Positions 48,513 to 57,794 of a DNA stretch of 64,000 nucleotides are shown one piece after another (the stretch's first letter is position 1; each line of letters opens with the position of its first letter). The position numbers were made by a program, and so were the translations under genes. Source of the DNA: Paraglaciecola sp. L1A13 (GTDB lineage Bacteria; Pseudomonadota; Gammaproteobacteria; Enterobacterales; Alteromonadaceae); assembly GCF_009796745.1 (NCBI RefSeq), contig NZ_CP047024.1:1798001-1862000 (forward strand), in the 5' to 3' direction. The notes beneath the pieces were generated by a model. The model saw only the letters and a program-made list of their open reading frames with translations, was not told where the DNA came from and ran no database searches.

Positions 48513-48849
48513 CTATTCATCATTATGTCGTACTATCTAAGGCCGCATGTAGGATAATAAACGGGTGAGAATCGAGATATTCAACCACGTTAATCCTAAA
48601 ATAAACTGAGGGGCATAGTTCGTTAACGGCCCAGCCCCTCGATTAATGATTCGCGAGATAATGTTATCAAAAGGAGCATATCTCTCTTAATAACGCATCG
48701 ATTACTCAATCCTCATGGAATAACAGACTAATCCCCCTTGAACGCATATTGTTTTTTCAGTAAAGCCGCGCTTTGCCGCTATTGATTTAAACGATATAGT
48801 CGTGTGATAGATATCTCTACTAAACTAATAACGCAGTTTTAAGCTAATC
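48513..48849. other. Intergenic region, no supported gene
   Basis: About 340 bp between the oleate hydratase terminator and the hybrid kinase gene, with no open frame of interest; promoter not assigned. Confidence 0.5.
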
Positions 48850-50934
48850 ATGAGCTTAATTAAAAAACGGAGAGAGATTGCGGTGCAAAATTTAAAGCCA
48901 CTGTATCAAATTACTTCAGATAGTAGCTTGCCATACACCGACAAAATGGTGGCATTGCTGCAATTAGGTGTGGATTATTTTCAGCTTGAAATGGGTATTA
49001 TTAGTGAAATTCGGGATGCAGACTACATTGTCCGTCATGCTATCTCCCCAGATAATTCGCTTCTTAGTGGTACCACTTTCAACCTAGCCGATACGTACTG
49101 TGTGCATACGTTAGGCACTAATCAAGCGCTATCTTTTTACCATGCAGGCAATAGTCATATTGCCCAGCACCCATGCTACTTAAACTTTGGACTAGAGAGC
49201 TATATCGGCGCCCCTCTTTTGGTCGAAGGAAAGCGTTTTGGTACGATTAATTTTTCAGCAAGCGCCCCCCGTAATCAGCCATTTAGCGCAGAAGAACACG
49301 ACTTTATAGAAATACTTTCACACTGGGTCGGCAACGAAATAGCGGGGCATGAAAAGTTTACCCTGCTGCAAGAACAACAGAAAATGATGGCTCGTCAGCA
49401 AGATGTCTTGGAACAAATGGGGCAGGTAGCAGGAGTGGGCGCCTGGGAACTTGATTTAATTGAAGGGAAATTGTTTTGGTCAGCTGTAACTAAAAAAATC
49501 CATGAGGTAGACGATGATTTTGTACCGGATTTAGTAAACGGATTAAATTTTTATAAAAAGGGAGAAAATCAAGCGCGTATTACCGCATCGGTTCAAAAAG
49601 TGATTGAACGGGGGGGGCATTTTTCTGGCGAATTTGAGATTATTACCCAAAAAGGAACGGCTAAATGGGCCGCTGTGAAGGGCAAAGCAGAATTAGAAAA
49701 TGGGAAATGTGTTAGGTTAGTTGGCGCATTCCAAGATATAACAGAACAAATCTATTATCGGGAGCAATTAGAAAAGAGACACCAAGAACTGTCATTAGCG
49801 CTTGAGGCCCGCAGTTTATTTTTAGCTAATATGAGTCATGAAATTCGCACGCCGATTAATGGTGTGCTCGGCATGATACAAATATTGGAAGCGTCTGCAC
49901 TTGTTCCTGAACAACAACGTTTTTTAGGCTTAGCCAAAGATAGTGCCACGTCTTTACTCGGCATTATCAATGATATTTTAGATTTTACTAAGATTGATTC
50001 AGGTAATTTAACGCTCGAAAATGTGCCGGTTGATCTTAAACACGTGCTCAATAATTGTGTCGATATTTTCAAACCTATAGCGAAGGATAAATCAATCGAG
50101 GTAATAAAAAACTTTGATGACATTAATAATGTTGTCGTTGTTACTGACCCAACGCGTATACGCCAGATTTGTTCTAACTTGCTGTCAAACGCAATGAAAT
50201 TCACTCATCATGGGCAGGTTAGTATAGCCACCCAACTGACCTTGCGGAGCCAAAACCAAGCCTCGTTAACCATCACAGTAAAAGACACGGGAGTTGGGAT
50301 CACTGAAAAGCAACAAGCACTCCTGTTTTCACCTTTTAGCCAAGCAGATGTATCCACTACCCGCAAATTCGGTGGCACCGGACTTGGCCTGTCTATTACT
50401 CGCAAAATATGCCAATTAATGGGGGGAGATGTCAGTGTTCAGAGCATTGCAAATAAAGGCAGCACCTTCAGCGCAAATGTTGAGGTGGGTATTCGCCTCG
50501 AAGAAGCACAAGCAATAGGTTCATCCTCTTTGCAATCAAAAACGACCGATTTACACCATCTTAGAGTGTTGGTCGTTGAAGATAATGAAATCAACCAAGT
50601 GGTGATAAGTGAAATGTTAAAGCAACGAGACATTTCCTATGACATCGTCAACGATGGAGTAGAAGCCTTAGCCATACTTGAGCATGAGTCAAAACAAGCT
50701 CGCTTTTTCTCGTTGATACTAATGGATTGCCAAATGCCAAACATGGATGGCTATCAAGCTACGCAACATATTCGGCAGCTAACAAGCTCCGTTGCGTCCA
50801 TTCCTATTATAGCCTTGACCGCCAATGCAATGTCAGAAGAGCGTGAAAAGTGTTTTGCCTGTGGTATGAATGAATATTTGTCTAAACCTGTAGAACAGAC
50901 ACGATTATATTCAATGTTAGAAAAGTTTGCTTAA
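48850..50934 (+). CDS. Hybrid histidine kinase (GAF-PAS-HisKA-HATPase-REC)
   Basis: A 694-residue soluble sensor kinase. GAF domain about 20-170 (CVHTLGTNQAL ... SYIGAPLLVEGKRFGTINF). PAS domain about 190-300 with PAC end VGAFQDITEQ. A coiled linker leads to HisKA with phospho-His in FLANMSHEIRTPINGVLGMI (about 325-345). The ATPase domain (about 440-550) has NLLSNAMKFT, DTGVGIT and GGTGLGLSIT. The C-terminal receiver (about 575-690) has VVEDNEINQ, phospho-Asp in LILMDCQMPNMDG, LTANAM and YLSKPV. There is no phosphotransfer domain or partner gene next to it, so its output is unknown. Confidence 0.94.
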   Translation: MSLIKKRREIAVQNLKPLYQITSDSSLPYTDKMVALLQLGVDYFQLEMGIISEIRDADYIVRHAISPDNSLLSGTTFNLADTYCVHTLGTNQALSFYHAGNSHIAQHPCYLNFGLESYIGAPLLVEGKRFGTINFSASAPRNQPFSAEEHDFIEILSHWVGNEIAGHEKFTLLQEQQKMMARQQDVLEQMGQVAGVGAWELDLIEGKLFWSAVTKKIHEVDDDFVPDLVNGLNFYKKGENQARITASVQKVIERGGHFSGEFEIITQKGTAKWAAVKGKAELENGKCVRLVGAFQDITEQIYYREQLEKRHQELSLALEARSLFLANMSHEIRTPINGVLGMIQILEASALVPEQQRFLGLAKDSATSLLGIINDILDFTKIDSGNLTLENVPVDLKHVLNNCVDIFKPIAKDKSIEVIKNFDDINNVVVVTDPTRIRQICSNLLSNAMKFTHHGQVSIATQLTLRSQNQASLTITVKDTGVGITEKQQALLFSPFSQADVSTTRKFGGTGLGLSITRKICQLMGGDVSVQSIANKGSTFSANVEVGIRLEEAQAIGSSSLQSKTTDLHHLRVLVVEDNEINQVVISEMLKQRDISYDIVNDGVEALAILEHESKQARFFSLILMDCQMPNMDGYQATQHIRQLTSSVASIPIIALTANAMSEEREKCFACGMNEYLSKPVEQTRLYSMLEKFA

Positions 50935-51254
50935 AACCGATTATTTGAATTAACCAGCGTTCAATATTTTATGCTCCAAAAAGGGAATGTGACGAAATAT
51001 GAATATCAGGTCAGTGCAAATCCCTACCAAGCGCTGTTTTGATTAAAAGATATTCTGCTTTATGGTTTTGCTTCCATTGCAGACAGTGACGCCTGTACAT
51101 AGTTTGCCAAAAAATACCCATCGCCTGTTTTATTAAAAAGAGCTTACTTCATACTCATCTTTTGTGCGGCTGATGAATACTATTTCACTCACCTTTACTA
51201 GGGCTAATTATTGCCGATAAACAGCTTTTGCAGCCATCGGCAATAAAAATGCGA
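50935..51254. other. Intergenic between convergent genes
   Basis: About 320 bp with no supported gene. A hairpin with arms ATTGCCGAT (51210-51218) and ATCGGCAAT (51236-51244) may help end the minus-strand oxidoreductase transcript, but there is no T run. Confidence 0.45.
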
Positions 51255-52295
51255 TCACTCAGCTGAAATACGCACCAATTGTTTGCCAAAATTTTTGCCT
51301 GTCAGCATACCTTGAAACGCCGGTATTGATTGTTCAATGCCCTCAGCTATGGATTCACGGTATACCAGTTTGCCTTCCTTGACCCATTGCGCCAATTTCT
51401 GGGTAGTCTCTTGGTGCTGATCTTGCCATTCAGTTTGTACAAAAAAGCGGGCTGCTGGTGGGTTGGGGGATTTCGCTAGAATATCTTGAGGCGTTTGTAC
51501 CTTACTTAGGTCGGTATCATTATAATTAGAAACATAACCACATATTGGAACTCTTGCGCCAGGATTCATTAATTTAGCAACGGCGCGCGTTACAGCGCCA
51601 CCAACATTTTCGAAATATATATCTATACCATCAGGACAGGCTTGTTGTAAGTCTTTTTCGAGGTTTCCTGCTTTGTAGTCGACGCAGGCGTCAAAGCCTA
51701 GCTCTTCAACAACAAATTTACATTTTTCACTGCCACCTGCAATACCAACGACTTTGCAGCCATGCATCTTGCCTAATTGACCTACAATCCCGCCAACTGC
51801 ACCTGAGGCAGCTGAGACTACTAACGTATCGCCTTTTTGTGGTTTACCGATTTCGTTTAGTCCGAAATAAGCTGTACGACCAGTCATGCCTGCTGCACCA
51901 AGGTAAGCTTGCAGAGGAATGCCAGCAGCCTGTATTTTATACATCATTGGCGCGTCATCGGGTTTGATAAAATATTCCTGCCAGCCGCCATAAGCAGTAA
52001 TACGGTCGCCCACAGCATAATTATCTGAACGAGACTCCATTACTTCCCCAACAACTTCGCCCGTCATGGTGCCGCCGATAGGAGTTGGCGCTGCATATGA
52101 CTTCATGTCATTCATACGTGGGCGCATATAAGGGTCCAAAGATAACCACAGAGTACGGACGAGTATTTCACCTTCAGCTAGTTCTGACAGGGGTTGCTCT
52201 TCAATTCTAAAGTCTTCATTTTGCGGCTCGCCATTTGGCCTTTTAGCTAACACGACTGCACGATTTACATATTGACATACTGAAATCCTACTCAC
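51255..52295 (-). CDS. NADP-dependent medium-chain oxidoreductase (enone/alkenal reductase-like)
   Basis: A zinc-free MDR-family reductase related to E. coli CurA and leukotriene-B4 dehydrogenases, which reduce double bonds of enones with NADPH. Family features are YVNRAVVLAKRPNGEP at the start, WLSLDPYMRPRM, the cofactor segment SAASGAVGGIVGQLGK and the end GKNFGKQLVRIS. The open frame extends to 52430, but homology should begin near YVNRAVV, so I use GTG 52295 (346 residues) with reservation. The only ATG with a good AGGA Shine-Dalgarno nearby (52278) is out of frame, so a small indel at the start or a sequencing error is possible. Confidence 0.85.
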   Translation of the reverse strand: MSRISVCQYVNRAVVLAKRPNGEPQNEDFRIEEQPLSELAEGEILVRTLWLSLDPYMRPRMNDMKSYAAPTPIGGTMTGEVVGEVMESRSDNYAVGDRITAYGGWQEYFIKPDDAPMMYKIQAAGIPLQAYLGAAGMTGRTAYFGLNEIGKPQKGDTLVVSAASGAVGGIVGQLGKMHGCKVVGIAGGSEKCKFVVEELGFDACVDYKAGNLEKDLQQACPDGIDIYFENVGGAVTRAVAKLMNPGARVPICGYVSNYNDTDLSKVQTPQDILAKSPNPPAARFFVQTEWQDQHQETTQKLAQWVKEGKLVYRESIAEGIEQSIPAFQGMLTGKNFGKQLVRISAE

Positions 52296-52430
52296 TGTGA
52301 TTAATTGATTAACCGTTAGTTGAACATATTCATTGCTTTTCGGAAGCATATTAGCCATTGTAAAAAATGATGAATGGTTATTATTTATGGCTATAAACGT
52401 TAATTCAAAGTTAATCCGCAGGTGTACCAT

Positions 52431-52721
52431 CCCTATAAGTATTTGAATTTAAGGTGTTTTATAAAACATTTCACATCGAAGACTTTCGCTTGTGTTGGCT
52501 TTAATCGCCGTAACATCAATACGTATTATGCAATCAGCGACTAGTTGGTTCGTTATTGATACTTAGGCTGGCAAACGTCCATTGTCTAAATATTCGTACC
52601 ATTCAGACCAAAAGATATAGGGCACTGTTTTGAGAAGCAGTGCGTTATATTAGTCTTATTTACTTTGTTATAAGTCGCAGATTAGTTTAGATATAAATGT
52701 GCTTTGCAAAGTGCATATACT
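52431..52721. other. Intergenic region, no supported gene
   Basis: About 290 bp between two minus-strand oxidoreductase genes, ending at the terminator of the SDR gene; AT-rich, probably holding the promoter of the downstream NADP oxidoreductase. Confidence 0.45.
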
Positions 52722-52747
52722 AAAAAGCCAGCGACAAACGCTGGCTT
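52722..52747 (-). terminator. Intrinsic terminator of the SDR gene
   Basis: Minus-strand stem AAGCCAGCG / CGCTGGCTT with a 5-nt loop and five Ts, about 78 bp past the SDR stop. Confidence 0.82.
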
Positions 52748-52824
52748 AAATACCGTCTACTTGTTCAAGCTCAGTACGATCCTGAAATGAACAGTGGTAT
52801 TCAGGCCTAAAATTTTAGCTGAGC

Positions 52825-53595
52825 TTAACCTGCATTTGCTACTTGGCCACCATCTAAAACAACAGTGTGTCCGCAAACATAGTTGCTCGCACGGGAGCAA
52901 AGGTAAATTGCAGTGCCGGCAATATCAGCTAGTTCGCCAATTTTTCGAGCGGGTAGATTTTTCACGATTTCCTGTTCATGTGGTAGAACGTGTTTCGTCA
53001 TGTTGCTAGGGAAAAATCCAGGAGCAATACCATTAATATTAACGTTGCTTGGACGAAGATCTGCTGCCATATGACGTGTCATTTGAATCACAGCAGCTTT
53101 ACTAGCCGAATAAGAATAATTGTTCATGTGCGGATGGGTGAGCCCATTGACGGACGCAATATTTACAATCCGTGAAGGTTCATCTGCGTCGCCAGCTAAG
53201 CGTAATGCCGGCAATAAACGTTTGCTTAGAAAGAAAATAGATTTCACGTTTAAATCCATTACCTTATCCCAACCTGCTTCAGGGAACTCCTCAACGGGCG
53301 CTCCCCAGGCCGCCCCTGCATTATTAATTAGTATGTCGATTTTAGGCTCTCTTTTAAGCATTTCATCTGCAAAAGCGTCAACTCCGGCCATCGTTGATAA
53401 ATCTGATTGAATGGCTATACATTCGCCTAAAACAGATAGTTCAGTAGCAGTTTGCTCAAGCTGTTCAAGTTTACGTGCAGTAATATAGGTTTTGACGCCA
53501 CTTTCGACGAAACCACGCGCAATCATGGCGCCTATTCCGCTTGACCCACCGGTCACTACGGCGACTTTGCCGGTAACTGAAAATAAATTTTTCAT
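52825..53595 (-). CDS. SDR-family oxidoreductase
   Basis: A 256-residue classical short-chain dehydrogenase. Cofactor motif TGGSSGIG (about 15-22), NNAGAAWG (about 91-98), catalytic SVNG followed by YSYSASKAAVIQMTRHMA (about 160-177), and the ending VVLDGGQVANAG. It belongs to the broad group containing gluconate/glucose dehydrogenases and 3-oxoacyl reductases; the substrate is not evident. It lies upstream of the NADP oxidoreductase on the same strand, but a terminator separates them. Confidence 0.9.
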   Translation of the reverse strand: MKNLFSVTGKVAVVTGGSSGIGAMIARGFVESGVKTYITARKLEQLEQTATELSVLGECIAIQSDLSTMAGVDAFADEMLKREPKIDILINNAGAAWGAPVEEFPEAGWDKVMDLNVKSIFFLSKRLLPALRLAGDADEPSRIVNIASVNGLTHPHMNNYSYSASKAAVIQMTRHMAADLRPSNVNINGIAPGFFPSNMTKHVLPHEQEIVKNLPARKIGELADIAGTAIYLCSRASNYVCGHTVVLDGGQVANAG

Positions 53596-54173
53596 ATATG
53601 ATCCCTATTATTTAGAAAGTGCTTCTTTTTTGAAGTGCTTAGTGCATTTAGTGTTAATAATATGCTTAGTTATGTTATAAATTCATGATAATTTTTTGTT
53701 AATGGGAATAGTAAAGTGCATTAGACAGCTAAATTTTTTTACAAAAGCTTGTCTGGTAGATACATTATTATTTTTATTAAGTCTATGTTTTAGATGCTAT
53801 TTCATATAGTAATTTCGATATTTTACAGCATTATAAAGGTCGATATTGCGTGGGGTTTCGCTCTAAACTATTCGTTCGTTATTTCATAGTGAAGTGCGAA
53901 ATGGTGATACGCGAGTGTTTATTTTTTTTACGTTAGCGCTGTCTAAATCCTTCACATAAATCCTTAATATTGACTTCTTTAAAGCGCTACAATCGGTTGA
54001 ATTAACAATCGATAAGACTTAGTAATGCCCGTATGTTTCAGGTGGTTTCAAAACCCATGTCACTTGCTATTTATCGAATATTGGTTAAGTTGGTATCAAG
54101 ATTTACAGTGGAGAGCTTAGCGTGACTGAGGCTTTTACGTAATTAGCGTTACACTTACAAGGAGGGGTTCTAA
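53596..54173. other. AT-rich divergent intergenic region
   Basis: About 580 bp between divergent genes with no supported gene. A strong Shine-Dalgarno (AAGGAGG, 54159-54165) at its end belongs to the small membrane protein. Confidence 0.5.
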
Positions 54174-54446
54174 GTGTCTGTTAAACTCAATCATTACGCC
54201 CAACCAATTGATACCAATGTTAAAACTTGTATTGAAGCTGGTTTTATTGAATTATTTATTGGACTTATTTGTGGCGCTTTTGCCTATTATACCTATGACC
54301 TAATACTTCCGCTGTTCGTGTCTACTGTGGTTATTGCAATAGTCTGTCTGCTGCTAACTATCTACAACATTTATGTGGTCATTCAGGCGCTTAAAGCGCA
54401 AAGGCGGAATCGAAATTTGCTCGAACAAACCAAGGATATTGAATAA
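54174..54446 (+). CDS. Small two-helix membrane protein
   Basis: A 90-residue protein I do not recognise. The start is GTG 54174, supported by AAGGAGG eight bases upstream. Two hydrophobic helices (about 29-46, FIELFIGLICGAFAYYTY, and 50-72, LFVSTVVIAIVCLLLTIYNIYVV) are followed by a charged tail (LKAQRRNRNLLEQTKDIE). Likely an inner-membrane protein with its C-terminus in the cytoplasm. Single gene; no context points to a role. Confidence 0.75.
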   Translation: MSVKLNHYAQPIDTNVKTCIEAGFIELFIGLICGAFAYYTYDLILPLFVSTVVIAIVCLLLTIYNIYVVIQALKAQRRNRNLLEQTKDIE

Positions 54447-54505
54447 TTTAGCGTATAAATTGGTCGAATCAATCAAAGCTCAGGATTTTCGACGCCTCGG
54501 ATCTT

Positions 54506-54532
54506 CGCCTTGTCCAACCATCGGACAAGGCG
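54506..54532. other. Hairpin between convergent genes
   Basis: Ten-bp arms CGCCTTGTCC and GGACAAGGCG with a 7-nt loop lie between the small membrane protein gene (+) and the xylanase gene (-). No T run on either side, so only a possible terminator. Confidence 0.5.
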
Positions 54533-54645
54533 ATCGGTAAATCGTATCACTGGTTTACGTGTATAGCAGACCGTTAGATTAGCTTTTATATTCAAATGCG
54601 AATAGCACCTTACCGATTGAACGACAACCCAGCTTGGCCTCCATG

Positions 54646-55791
54646 TTAGTCGGCTAGGTTTTGTACTGGCATACTCAACAGCGCATCATAAGCCACTTTC
54701 GGCTGATTGTTTCGATCGAATAAAAGAGGGTAATCGGTCCGTCCACGCATTGGCCAGTTATTACGCCAACTATTTGCATCATTTACTCCCCAGAATGTCA
54801 CGCGAGAGATGGTTGACTGATGTTTTAAAAATAGTGCAAAGATATCTTTATAACGCTCGCCTAACGCGTCTTGTACTGCCTTTGGTAAGGCATCTGGGTA
54901 GGGGTTTAGTGTTTTTTGTAAGGCTAAATCTTGGCTAATATCGGCACCTTGTTCAGCTTCGCTGGGGAAAGGTAATACCGATACATCCAACTCGGTGATC
55001 ATTGACTTTATGCCAAGACTAGCGAAAAGATTAAGGGCGTCATCTAACTCATTCAATGCTGGATGAGTGAGTGAATAATGCCCTTGCAAGCCAACGCCAT
55101 GTATTTGAATCCCTTTGTCTTGCAACAACTTAATTAATTTTGCTGCACCCGCGCTTTTTTCAGGTTTATAAAGGTTGTAATCGTTGTAGTACAGTTCGGC
55201 ATCAGGGTCAGCATCATGAGCATATACAAAGGCTTTTTCAATAAAGTCATCGCCGATGATTTGGCGCCATTTCGAGTCTCGTAGCGTGCCGTCTTCGTTT
55301 AATGCTTCGTTAACGACATCCCAACCTTTGATTTTCCCCTTATATCTGCCGACTACGGTGCTGATATGATGTTGCATTCGCGCCAACAATGCGTCTCGGG
55401 TTAAGGGCAGACCATGCTCATCTTCGAATACCCAGTCAGGTGTTTGGCTGTGCCAAACTAACGTATGTCCTATGGTAAACATATGGTGGGCAGCCCCGTA
55501 ACGAACGTATTGGTCAGCCAAGGTGAAATCAAAGCTATCAGGTTTGGGGTGAATGCGTTCCCACTTGAGTTCGTTCTCTGGGGTGATGGTATTGAATTGC
55601 TGTTGAATTACGGTGTCGGTGTCTTCTTCACTTTGTTGGGCTTGAGCGCTATTGATGGCACTGCCCAATAGAAACTGATCCGCAAAATGTTCTTTTAGTG
55701 TCGATGCCAAGGTGATTGAGCTTACCATAAGCGATACAAATCCTAGGGCAATCGTAGCGCTTTTTGGTAGCAGATAAACGGGTTTCAACAT
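54646..55791 (-). CDS. Secreted GH10 endo-1,4-beta-xylanase
   Basis: Cleaves internal beta-1,4 bonds of xylan. The 381-residue protein has a signal peptide (about 1-30) and a single GH10 catalytic domain. Visible motifs are GHTLVWHSQTPDWVF (about 107-121), the acid/base glutamate in WDVVNEALNEDG (about 152-163) and the nucleophile glutamate in MITELDVSVLP (about 261-271). WGVNDANSWRNNWP completes the barrel. No carbohydrate-binding module is attached. It stands alone, with no other xylan genes nearby, and fits a marine polysaccharide degrader. Confidence 0.95.
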   Translation of the reverse strand: MLKPVYLLPKSATIALGFVSLMVSSITLASTLKEHFADQFLLGSAINSAQAQQSEEDTDTVIQQQFNTITPENELKWERIHPKPDSFDFTLADQYVRYGAAHHMFTIGHTLVWHSQTPDWVFEDEHGLPLTRDALLARMQHHISTVVGRYKGKIKGWDVVNEALNEDGTLRDSKWRQIIGDDFIEKAFVYAHDADPDAELYYNDYNLYKPEKSAGAAKLIKLLQDKGIQIHGVGLQGHYSLTHPALNELDDALNLFASLGIKSMITELDVSVLPFPSEAEQGADISQDLALQKTLNPYPDALPKAVQDALGERYKDIFALFLKHQSTISRVTFWGVNDANSWRNNWPMRGRTDYPLLFDRNNQPKVAYDALLSMPVQNLAD

Positions 55792-55882
55792 AATCTATCT
55801 CGTTAATGAAGTGTTAATTATGCCTTTATAGTGAATGTAATAGATTGTTAAGACGATTATGTTTTTTGCTAATGGCTGGCTG

Positions 55883-56172
55883 TTATTTGCTGCCTTGATG
55901 CAACATGGTTTTAATTTTTTCGCTGACGTAGGCCATGCGATTATTGGGCTAGACTTGTGCGTGGCGACATAGATATAGGATTTCATTGACCGGATCTGCT
56001 AAGGGATGAATGCGAATACGGCTTGTTTATGAAATGTCCACGCCGCGTGCAATGGCAACACGCTAAACCCTAAGCCACAACAGACAGGCGCCAGAAAAAG
56101 GCTTATCTGACTAGAAAAGCCTCTGTCCTCAAACTGACTAGGGTGCTCGAATTGCGTGCAGTTTTTGCCCAT
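55883..56172 (-). pseudogene. Decayed LysR-regulator C-terminus
   Basis: The minus strand reads like the last 90 residues of the intact LysR gene at 60138-61031. CTQFEHPSQFEDRGFSSQIS aligns with FTQFEHPTQFQEKGFSNQIS. In a second frame, HPLADPVNEILYLCRHAQV aligns with HPLAHPVNETLYLCRHAQV. A frameshift lies between them, a stop follows HAQV, and the former stop codon is at 55883-55885. It is cut off on its upstream side about 35 bp before the IS element. It is a broken paralogue, not a functional gene. Confidence 0.85.
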
Positions 56173-56208
56173 AGAACTTATAAAACCTGTGAACTTACAA
56201 AGACATAT

Positions 56209-57630
56209 ATGGTCACTCCCGTGTTATCAACAGGTTTTCGTTTTTCTTTCACAAACGTTTAAGCGTTACGTTGTCATAATTGGCCTTTTCCAAACAGCTT
56301 TTGCATAAAATGAAATACGGTCTTGTGACATATATCCGGCATCTTTATGGCGATATTCATACTCGCCGTGCCCTCATGAGTTTCAATTGAAGTCTTATAA
56401 GCCTTTGCACCCATATTGCCTCGAAGGCAGTTGTCTTGCTGAGGTTCCAAATAAGACATAACCGTTTAAATCATCAATGCTTTTTACCGCTTAGTACTGT
56501 TATGTTTACTATGTGTGTTGCGTGTTATGCACATGCTTTTTTGACGTCAAATTCGACTTCTTTTGCCATGACTACCCAAATAATTCTTGCCAGTTTATTC
56601 GCCAATGCCACTACAGCTTTACAGCCATGCATGCGTTTTTTGATATGTTGTGCCCAGCGTCTCAGGTTGTCATTTGTTTTGTCGCACCAATTCAATACCG
56701 CCCGAGCGCCCAAAATTAACATTTTACGTAAGCTTTGGTTGCCCCGTTTGGTGATACCTCCCATGCGTGATTTATCCCCACTGGCATACTGTGCAGGGGT
56801 TAAACCAATCCAGGCAGCAAATTGCCGACCATTTTTAAAGACGTGGATATCGTTCACGCTGGCTAAGAATGTCGCAGCCACTTTAGCCCCGACACCAGGC
56901 ACGTTTAATATACGTTGATAAGCCTTATTATCTTTGAGTAGTGAAATTAATATTCCATCCACTTCTTCTATTTGCGTCGTTAACGCCTGTACATTGTTAT
57001 GTAAACGCTCAATGAAATGCCTGGCCGTAATACTCAATTCATTCTCAGCATCTTCTAGGATATCCGGCACATACTTTTTAAGCGCACCGTGTTTAACGGG
57101 TAAGACAATACCGTATTCAGCTAGTAGTCCTCTGAGTTGATTACTATCTCCAATTCTATTCTTGAGTAATCGTTCACGGATACGCTGTAGCGACTGAACG
57201 TCTTGTTGCTCAACAGATTTTATTTCAACAAAACGCACATTGGGTCGCCGTGCGGCTTCGGCAATCGCTAGCGCATCGTTGGCATCATTTTTATTGCCCC
57301 GCACAAAAGGCTTAACCACATGAGCAGGAATGCATTTTACCGTATGGCCTAGCGCCTTGAACCTACGACCCCAAGGGTTAGCTGAATAACAAGCTTCCAT
57401 CACAACTAAGGTCGGCTCTATTTGGCGCAACTCATGGAGCAACTTATCTCTTCTTATTTGTTTATTGAATATCACATTGTTTTGCTCATCTAAGGCGCAT
57501 AACTGGAACACATTCTTTGCTAAATCAATGCTAACTAGGTTACATTTCATCTCGGTCACTCCATTAATTGATTGATATTGCTTGATAACTTTTCAATCAT
57601 GGCAGGTTTTAATGCCTTTGGAGTGACCAT
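56209..57630 (-). mobile_element. IS110-family (IS1111-type) insertion sequence
   Basis: About 1.4 kb bounded by the inverted repeats ATGGTCACTCC (56209-56219) and GGAGTGACCAT (57620-57630). Subterminal inverted repeats around a DEDD transposase are characteristic of the IS1111 group, so the true ends lie a few bases outside. The transposase gene is intact; about 300 bp on its downstream side (56220-56524) are non-coding but inside the repeats. Only one copy is in the window. Confidence 0.85.
56525..57559 (-). CDS. IS1111-type DEDD transposase
   Basis: A 344-residue, apparently intact transposase/recombinase of the IS110 family. The N-terminal RuvC-like DEDD domain shows SIDLAKNVFQLC (Asp), VVMEACYSANPWGR (Glu) and the DANDALAIAEAARRP pair of Asp. 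A helical middle (about 110-200) precedes the C-terminal Transposase_20 domain: LNVPGVGAKVAATFL, FAAWIGLTPAQYASGDKSRMGGITKRGN (with the conserved Ser-Gly), then LRKMLILGARAVL. No frameshift or stop, so the element may still be mobile. Confidence 0.95.
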   Translation of the reverse strand: MTEMKCNLVSIDLAKNVFQLCALDEQNNVIFNKQIRRDKLLHELRQIEPTLVVMEACYSANPWGRRFKALGHTVKCIPAHVVKPFVRGNKNDANDALAIAEAARRPNVRFVEIKSVEQQDVQSLQRIRERLLKNRIGDSNQLRGLLAEYGIVLPVKHGALKKYVPDILEDAENELSITARHFIERLHNNVQALTTQIEEVDGILISLLKDNKAYQRILNVPGVGAKVAATFLASVNDIHVFKNGRQFAAWIGLTPAQYASGDKSRMGGITKRGNQSLRKMLILGARAVLNWCDKTNDNLRRWAQHIKKRMHGCKAVVALANKLARIIWVVMAKEVEFDVKKACA

Positions 57631-57794
57631 CTCAAGCACCTATTTTCTTGATTGCATCCGCCACAAGTTAGTCAAATAACCCTTTTGTTTGACCACAGTT
57701 GCCTGCTTAACGCTCAATATTTATTGCCAGATAAGACGGTGCACATCCTGTTTAAACAGAGGTTCGCGTGAGTTAGCCTAGCGAGGTGTGTTTG

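Noticed and set aside
56274..56459. 61-codon minus-strand frame inside the IS element
   Set aside because: Lies between the transposase and the inverted repeat, with no family resemblance; more likely the element's non-coding end.
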